A stretch of 64,000 nt of DNA from Rhabditophanes sp. KR3021 (taxonomy: Eukaryota; Nematoda; Chromadorea; Rhabditida; Alloionematidae): positions 5,766,001 to 5,830,000 of the forward strand of contig CAUJLY010000004.1 in assembly GCA_963281155.1 (NCBI GenBank), given 5' to 3'. The translations under genes and the position numbers were made by a program. Below the pieces are notes generated by a model. The model saw only the letters and a list, made by a program, of their open reading frames with translations, ran no database searches and had not been told where the DNA came from. Shown here piece after piece: positions 57,516 through 64,000 of this stretch (within the stretch, counting starts at the first letter, position 1; each line of letters starts with the position of its first letter).

Positions 57516-58697
57516 TCTTAAAAATATATTTGTATCGAGTTAAAGCAAATGAAAAACATATGATATAGCTTTTTTATTTATAATATTATCTTGCAACGCC
57601 AGCATAGTAAACTTCATCACCCATAGCAACGCTTAATTATTGTGAAATATTTGTAAAATTAAAATGACATGATCAAGACTAGCATTCTATTTTTGAATTC
57701 ACTAATCCTTTTAAAACATATATGTGCATGGTTGTGATAACATATATTCGAAATAGATCTTTTGAAATGCAATTTTAGTACCATTAAATTGTAAATGATA
57801 ATCTGACCAAACAAAAAATAAGGTTGATCTACATCACATATACACTTTTATGGACGTTCAAAGGTAATATGAGTAGGGATTAATATATCAGGATCAAATT
57901 AAATGACGTCACATCATTTTTAATCTTCACTATCTAGATCAAAAATATGTATTATATGGAAACAAAATATTTTAATTATCATATGTGTTAATCATTAACT
58001 TGTAAATAACATTTATTTGAGTATGAAAGTATATGAAACAAATAAGAACAAAAAAAGAGTGAAATGTTTATCTGCATAAGATGTAACATTTAAATATGCG
58101 TGTTAAATGATCAAATGCAATCGTTGAAATAAGAAATTTGAACTAATTTAAGACGAATAAACAAATATACAATTGATATTCTATATTCAAAAAATATTTT
58201 ATTAAATAAGACTCAATTCAATTGCAAAATAACATTGAGGAAGATTTGACTTAAAAGATATTTTATTTTCTTGACTTATTTGATTGTCGGAACTTTTAAT
58301 AGTTCGTTCTCCATTTGTTATTCAGAATTCTTGGAGTAGCAAATATAAACAACTAAAGATTTATAAAATTAATGTTTCATTTAGAATGTGTTTGAAAGCA
58401 AATTTCGATAAAGGCTCACTGCGCCATATTATATATGAATCTTGTGTTAATTCATCTTTTATTATTCACATTACTATAATGTGGACATGAATTAATATTT
58501 GTTTTTGCTAAGTTTATTAAAAATATAATTGAGACATGAAACTCCTTTCATCTTACCGACGCTATAGAAAAACGATGTATTTAATGTATTTGTATATTTT
58601 TGTTAAGCAATTAATTTTAGGTAAAATAAATATTATCATGAAATCTCACTTCCTAAACCATATTTAAGAAGATTTGAGTTTACCAAATCAAATAATA
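57516..58697. promoter_or_regulatory. Divergent A+T-rich spacer between two secreted-protein genes
   Basis: 1.2 kb; no exon or repeat seen. Confidence 0.4.
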
Positions 58698-58943
58698 ATG
58701 AAGTTTATATTTTTGTCTCTTATTTTGCTAATCATACTAACCATTTCAACAGTAGCTCGCTGTGAAAATGATCATGCAGATGCAGTGGTTCAAGCTTCTC
58801 AAAAACAACCAACTACCATCAAACCACATGCTAAGAAAGATTGGAGGAAAAGATTACAAAAAGGAGGAAAAAAGGAAAATAAACCCCCACAAAAGAAGAA
58901 TCCACATAAAAAGTCCACAACAACAAGTCCAGTACACCAATAA
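58698..58943 (+). CDS. Short secreted lysine-rich peptide precursor-like protein
   Basis: An 81-codon frame: signal peptide MKFIFLSLILLIILTISTVA, then ENDHADAVVQASQKQ and a very basic tail (KKDWRKRLQKGGKKENK, PPQKKNPHKKSTTTSP). It has a single cysteine at the signal boundary and no disulfide scaffold. Basic clusters could be processing sites, but no amidation-type repeated peptide is seen, so a neuropeptide call is not justified. Single exon; the start is the first ATG, and the frame upstream opens without one. Its stop codon lies inside the first copy of the tandem repeat described next. Function unknown. Confidence 0.55.
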   Translation: MKFIFLSLILLIILTISTVARCENDHADAVVQASQKQPTTIKPHAKKDWRKRLQKGGKKENKPPQKKNPHKKSTTTSPVHQ

Positions 58944-59059
58944 TTGGAATATTAAAGTTTATTACACGTAACAACTTATTCAATAATTAAAAATATAACA
59001 ATAATTGGAATATTAAAGTTTATTATACGTAACAACTTATTTAATAATTAAAAATACAA
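58938..59059. repeat. Two-copy 61-base tandem duplication
   Basis: Unit CAATAATTGGAATATTAAAG... starts at 58938 and again at 58999. The copies differ at only about three positions (all C/T transitions by eye). The unit contains an ATTAAA-type poly(A) signal and sits between the converging ends of the lysine-rich peptide gene and the TyrRS gene. Confidence 0.85.
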
Positions 59060-59072
59060 CAATAAATAACAA

Positions 59073-60502
59073 TCATTCCCAAATTATTAAACTAAATTTT
59101 CTTTTGCCCCAGTTAACGATGGAGTGCCTTTGTTTTTTATTTAGACTGAATTCGTTTCCCCTTAATTGATCGGGATCATTATATGTAATTCCATTTATTT
59201 TGAATCCACCCTTCTTCATCAAATCACGTCCCTTTATCCTGTCGGTTCTTGTTTTGTCAGCTATGTCTCCCATCGTCTTTACTAAATTTGATTCAATCCT
59301 AAAGCTGGATGCGCCAAACAAATCTTCAACAGTTTTAGTGTCAATCAACTTCATTAGGTCCCAATTACCATTGAACAAAAGATCAGAACAGTCTTTTGCC
59401 ATCTTAAGGCCTTCTGCTCCATGAACCAGCATAGTCATCTCTTCTGCCAATTTATCTTGTACAATCCATTTTCCCAAATTCTGCGCGTGCAAACTTTCTA
59501 TTTCCGATATCTCCTCAAAGTCTTTCAACGATAGGTACTGATAAAATTGAACAGCAATGTCGTCATGAAGCTGCCTGAAGAACTGATAGAATGTGTAAGG
59601 GCTTGTCTTCTCACTATCCAACCAAATGCCCCCTTGGCTTAAATTACTCTTTCCCAATTTATTTCCACTTCTATCAGTCAACAAAGGCAAACATAGGCCA
59701 CCAGACAACTCATTCTTCATCCTCAAAACATAATCATACCCAGAAGTAATATGACCAAGTTGATCTGATCCACCGAGTTGAAAGTTGCATCCTTTTAACT
59801 TGCTTAAATGGTATAAGTCATAGGATTGGAGAGTTTGATAGGCAAATTCCGTGAATGACAAGCTTTGGTTGTCTTGGCCAAGTCTATTTTTGATGGCTCC
59901 CATCCTTAGCATCTCTCCCACTCTGAATTCCTTTGACAATTTTAGGTAGTCAAGCATAGACATACGTTTGTACCAGCTCATGTTATTGACAATATCAAGT
60001 TCAGATCCGCTGTTTAAAACTAAATTTTGAAGCTGATTCTTAATTGACTTTGTGTTTTGTTCCACTTGATCTAATGAAATTTGCGGACGTTCTAAACAAT
60101 TCACATTTTATTTTCCGTAAATTGCTCACCTGTATTCCTCCCACTTGGGTCTCCTATCGAAGCAGTAGCTTGTCCGATCAGCGCAATCGGCTTGCATCCA
60201 AATAATTTACTTGACCTTAACAAAGCCGTCAAGATAATTAGATGTCCTACATGCAAACTATCTGCAGTTGGATCAAAGCCAGCATACAAGGAGTTCGATA
60301 TTTGATTGAATGTTGCGCCTAAAAATTATTATGTAAACTTTATCTGATTAGACTTACTGCTCTTTAAAATATCATTTGGTTGAGATGAAGATATTAGTTT
60401 TCTTTTATCCATATCATCGCAAAATCTCCACAAATTACTTTGTTTGCCGATTTGGTGGTTTCCGTGAGTTAACTGCCTTAAGCAGGCCGACAGTCTAATC
60501 AT
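59073..60502 (-). CDS. yars-2: Mitochondrial tyrosyl-tRNA synthetase
   Basis: Three exons (60358-60502, 60130-60318, 59073-60091; introns of 39 and 38 bases) give 450 residues, usual for YARS2. It charges mitochondrial tRNA-Tyr. The N-terminus ([15 protein letters not shown]) looks like a mitochondrial leader. Class I motifs: [17 protein letters not shown] (HIGH region) and, after GGSDQLGH, the KMSKS-equivalent KLGKS. The bacterial-type connector ([23 protein letters not shown]) and a C-terminal S4-like RNA-binding segment ([18 protein letters not shown]) follow. It is convergent with the lysine-rich peptide gene, with only 13 bases from the end of the tandem repeat to its stop. Confidence 0.93.
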
Positions 60503-60693
60503 TTTATTACTACTTAATTATTATCTCTGAATTACTCGAATCAAATATATGACGTACCAATGGTGTCTTAAAACGACAATATACAAAGCATAATTTGAAT
60601 TTGCTTAAAATTCATATTCAAAAGGATGCAATAAATATTAAAACATTGCAAAGTTTATAACTAGTTTGTAAGAACAATATCTAGGATTTAAAT

Positions 60694-62154
60694 TTATATC
60701 TTCTTTAGTGTCCTACATTGGTGTATTAATTTATTTATACTAACTTTGTTTGTGGCATATTTTGCTTGGGGTAAATTGTTATAATACTTGTGATCAATTT
60801 TTTGGTAAGGATGTAAATACTGCTTATTGTATACATACTCTGCCCAACAAATAACAGCTCCAAAATCTTGATTGACTCTAAAGCGGTAAGCTAAAAGGTC
60901 TTTCCAATTTTTCATCAAATGCAAATCTTCAATTCCGTTTGTGCAAATGGTATGATGCGATAATCTAGAATTACAACTCCCATTATTACCCCAATTTATA
61001 TGTCGCATTAAGTATGCAGATGTTGGGTAATATAATTTCAAACAATCTTTCGGAATCCATGAGGGAACTTTTAAAATACTGTCAGCCATTAACGTTTGCA
61101 GAAACAGTTCATCGCTAGCATATCTTCCGCTCCTTAAATTGTTTAGATAGATGGTCAAATTTAGGCTGTTAGCTAAATAATCGGAAGCTTCTTTGGATAA
61201 ACCAGAAGATGATAACCCAGCTTGGTGGGATACTTTCATTTTGCTAAGATATTTGCTTCGTGATCTCACATCAGTTGGATGGAATATCTTCATTCCACCA
61301 TACGTCCAGTCTTTTTTAGGATCAATGCTTCTTTTAATAAATGGAGATGGTTCAACGAATCTTATATTAGCTGGCCAATTCATTGCTTTCAATATTTCGA
61401 CGGTTTCTCTATTTGTCTTTAAATGTATATCATCATTCTGCAATATTAAAACAATAAAAACAAATTGATTGGCAACAAAGACTTACTAATTGTGTGATTA
61501 AATATTTAAACTTGTATTTACTCAACACCGCCATACACTCGACATGAGCATCAGGCAAAAAATCACCATTACTATTCATGTCAAATCTCCTTGTAGTTAA
61601 ATGGACATTTGGAAAGCATTTGGATAAAGCGTCCATCTTATTGAACATAGCCGTAGCTTTCGAATCAACTGAATAGCAATAGTGATTTTGAGGTGAATAT
61701 GACATTGCAAAAAACAATTCGATCATCGGATAACTCTGAAAAATAGTATCATAATTTAGTATTAACTTACTTCATAAACGATGCGTGCATAAGCAATTGG
61801 AAATTCTTTTTCTGATTTTGATAACGGATTTGTTGGATAATAGGCTCTATTTTTAATAGAGTTACAATCCATGGGCAAATCAAATTCCTTCGGATCTATT
61901 GTGAAACGTTGTTTCTTTTGTTCATCAATATATTTTTTGTCATTGTTCATGATGGAATCACAATTTAATTGAAATGATGGAGGTCTCCAAAGTTCCAGGA
62001 TTTGTTTACTTGTAGCAATTGGTGTTGTTTGTGGATTTTTAGTTATTTGATGCATCAAATTCAGTTCAAAAGCTTCGTTACTGTTGTCTAGGAAATCAGC
62101 ATCACAAAATAAATTAATAGCAAAAAGACAAAATATTGCTATAGAACTTTTCAT
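60694..62154 (-). CDS. Core-2/I-branching type GlcNAc-transferase (GT14)
   Basis: Three exons (61771-62154, 61487-61735, 60694-61437; introns of 35 and 49 bases) give 458 residues. The N-terminus (IAIFCLFAINLFC) is a short signal anchor. The body matches GT14 beta-1,6-N-acetylglucosaminyltransferases: FPIAYARIVYE, IELFFAMSYSPQNHYCYSVD, FPNVHLTTRRFD, a stretch YLITQLNDDIHLKTNRE (equivalent to the usual L-Q-N-H-D-x-x-L-K-T), GSCNSRLSHHTICTNGIEDL and late CWAEYVYN. Cysteines are in expected places. Nematodes have a large gly family of these Golgi enzymes, which branch O-glycans. Exact acceptor specificity cannot be inferred. Confidence 0.85.
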
Positions 62155-62583
62155 ATTATATAATAAATTCCACTACGTCGAATAATATTTATTTATTACA
62201 ATGAATAAAATTGAAACATGTATTTATGTACTTTGTTGGTTATGAAAAGTATATATCAACTAATATTTGTTCAAAATTGCAATTATAGATAGAATGTTTA
62301 ACTAATATTTTGTTATATTTTATTTTATTTAAGCTTAATTATTTAATCTGACTGATTGGGTTTTCAAATGAAATTAAAACAAACATAATCAAGCGTAGTA
62401 TTATTTACAACATCGTTGTGTGTCATCTTATCTTTTAAAATAAAAATGATCCATTGTTTATCATAAATACATATTTGATGATATTGAATAGAGAATAAAT
62501 TATTGTATGACGACATGACAGATGGAAATACAAATATGGAGAACAAATTTTATTTAACGACAATGCATAATTAATATTTACAA
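62155..62583. other. Short A+T-rich spacer
   Basis: About 430 bases; nothing recognised. Confidence 0.45.
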
Positions 62584-62846
62584 TTATCTGGCAGATCTAT
62601 GTTTGTTGATTAAATGAAGAAGAAATTGGCGTAAATTGTTAAAATCATCATGGTGGCAATCATACTCAGATCCCAGCAAACGTTGACAGCACACTAAAGG
62701 CTTCTTGTGTTCCTTTCCATGGCAATGCATTTGATAATGAACTTTGAATCTGTTAAAGTATAATTAGAAATAATATTGTTAGTATGCACTTACAAATCAC
62801 ATCCTTTCAAATGGTCATGGCATACTGGACAAACAATAATCTTCAT
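62584..62846 (-). CDS. Tiny two-finger zinc-binding protein
   Basis: Two exons (62794-62846, 62584-62749; 44-base intron) encode 72 residues. The first finger is VCPVCHDHLKG then FKVHYQMHC, a C-x2-C...H-x4-C arrangement. The second part (LVCCQRLLGSEYDCHH, then LRQFLLHLINKH) adds C-x-type pairs and H-x4-H. Together they look like two C2H2/C2HC fingers making up nearly the whole protein. This could be a nucleic-acid or protein-binding small factor. Phase, donor (GTAAGT) and acceptor (TTAACAG) are good. No closer family recognised. Confidence 0.65.
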
Positions 62847-63393
62847 CTTATTAGTTTAATTAGTGTTTTAATAACAAGCAAGAAGTTAACTATTCATTAG
62901 TTCACCTTGTAAGTAATGAAGAATTCCATTCCTTTTATATTGGTTAAATCTACTAGTCAACTATCAAAATCAGACTCAGGCGTTTTCATCTTTATTCTTT
63001 AAAAAAAGGTAAGGGAGTTTAAAAATATGCGTTGTAAAGTTAGTTGTACGCTAACACATTCCTTCTGCATCTTTTAAAGCATTGTCTTACTAAAAATTGG
63101 GAAAGACTCGTCAACACAAAAAGAGATTGGAAGGGTACCTATCAATGATCATGAACACTACATGTAAAAAGTTAAGCTCAACTTCTAAACAAGTTAAAGT
63201 CAGCATGTTCGAATTGACTCGAACGCCTTTTTAACTAAATAAATTTTCCCAAATAAAAATATCTGTCATGAAGAAGACATTATCATCATTTTTGAATAAG
63301 ATCAAATTAATTTGGAATTAAAAATTGGAAAAATTTAAATAAATGAGATGATAACCAAATTTCTAGTTTACATTTTGAAACTTAAAGAGAGCA
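62847..63393. promoter_or_regulatory. Divergent spacer, zinc-finger gene and sideroflexin gene
   Basis: About 550 bases between outward-reading genes; no readable element. Confidence 0.4.
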
Positions 63394-64000
63394 ATGGTAG
63401 TCAACATTAGTCAGATGCTTTCTCTTTGTTACCCGGATTCACCAAAAGTTGTTAGTCTTGGGAAAAAGCCCGATATTTTTGCCAAAAAATGGGATCAAAG
63501 TACCATGGCCGGGAGATTGAAACATTTTGCCATGGTTGTGAATCCTCTTAACTTACTCGTCTCCGAAAAGAAACTGATTGAATGTAAGAGTATTGTTCTG
63601 GATTACAAGTAAGTATGCCAGTTTTGCTCATTTACGTGTTCATTTATTTTAGAGTGGGAAAAGTGGACAAAAATCTGACAGTTGATGAGTTATGGAGAGC
63701 TAAGCATCTCTTTGATTCCGCTTTTCACCCTCAAAGCTACCGAATCAGTTCTGAACTGGGAAGGTTCAGTTGTCAAGTACCTTCAAATACTTTCATTCAT
63801 GCTGGAATGATGACCTTTTACAAGCACCCTTTATCAGTAATGTTCTGGCAATGGTTGAATCAAACATCTAATGCCGTTGTCAATTATTCTAATCGTGCTA
63901 GTATTGATGAATCCTCTAATCAGCGTTTATTTAACAGTTATTGCATGGCAACGGGTGGAGCTCTTGTCACTTCCCTTGGATTAAATTACTGGTTAAAGCA
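63394..64000 (+). CDS. Sideroflexin, 5' part only
   Basis: Exon 1 63394-63608 and the start of exon 2 from 63653 (44-base intron) give about 188 residues before the window ends. Sideroflexins are mitochondrial inner-membrane carriers; several transport serine or related amino acids. Matching blocks are GRLKHFAMVVNPLNLL, the DELWRAKHLFDSAFHPQS signature, FSCQVPSNTFIHAGMM, and FWQWLNQTSNAVVNYSNRAS followed by a glycine-rich span (MATGGALVTSLGLNYWLK). The HP in DSAFHP and the NQ..NA..NY.NR motif are diagnostic. Which paralogue it is cannot be decided from this half. Confidence 0.9.

Noticed and set aside
58698..58943. Neuropeptide precursor interpretation of the lysine-rich secreted protein.
   Set aside because: Basic clusters are present but no repeated peptide or amidation glycine before dibasic sites in a precursor-like pattern.
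1..64000. CRISPR arrays, bacterial operons, phage or transposase genes.
   Set aside because: None seen. Short spliceosomal introns and animal gene families throughout show ordinary nematode nuclear DNA.

Overview
The window is nuclear DNA of a nematode, by inference a chromadorean; I cannot place the genus. Four things point there. The sequence is strongly A+T-rich. Most introns are very short (about 40 to 50 bases) and end in TTTTAG or TTTCAG. Several same-strand neighbours are about 70 to 130 bases apart with an acceptor-like TTTTAG just before the downstream gene, as in SL trans-spliced operons. The gene families include serpentine 7TM receptors, a lustrin-type cysteine-rich protein, a core-2 GlcNAc-transferase, an ML-domain protein and a CCZ1 homologue. 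I built the gene models by joining exons on splice signals and checking codon phase at each junction. All positions are hand-counted and may be off by a base or two.

Layout, 1-20 kb: a compact minus-strand cluster (F-box-like, mitochondrial ribosomal protein L14, a DUF5522/C1orf53-like protein) diverges from TTLL12 on plus. A minus pair follows (a proline-rich protein and an ML-domain lipid-binding protein), then a 7TM receptor, a broken short-chain dehydrogenase and a 12-exon Shaw-type potassium channel. The first coding exon of the channel lies 4.9 kb upstream of the next one.

20-36 kb: ccz-1 (plus), a Q-rich secreted protein, cytosolic malate dehydrogenase, an unknown hydrophilic protein and a large thrombospondin-repeat secreted protein (all minus). 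36-39.5 kb is gene-poor A+T-rich DNA. 39.5-48 kb: a single-pass membrane protein, a 62-residue TOM6-like protein, a uridine kinase/UPRT fusion, a small secreted helical protein, two degraded coding relics and a second 7TM receptor.

48-64 kb: a lustrin-type protein, a pepsin-type protease, a carnitine acyltransferase, two small secreted proteins, mitochondrial tyrosyl-tRNA synthetase, a GT14 glycosyltransferase, a 72-residue zinc-finger protein and the start of a sideroflexin gene.

These are mostly independent housekeeping, secreted and sensory genes rather than one pathway. A mitochondrial theme recurs: mRpL14, DUF5522, TOM6-like, TyrRS, carnitine acyltransferase and sideroflexin. The most interesting observation is that mRpL14 has no usable AUG, while the first exon of the upstream DUF5522 gene has exactly the right phase to supply one. 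This suggests one leader exon shared by two mitochondrial proteins. A second pattern is that three long introns each carry decayed coding-like sequence on the strand opposite the host gene.
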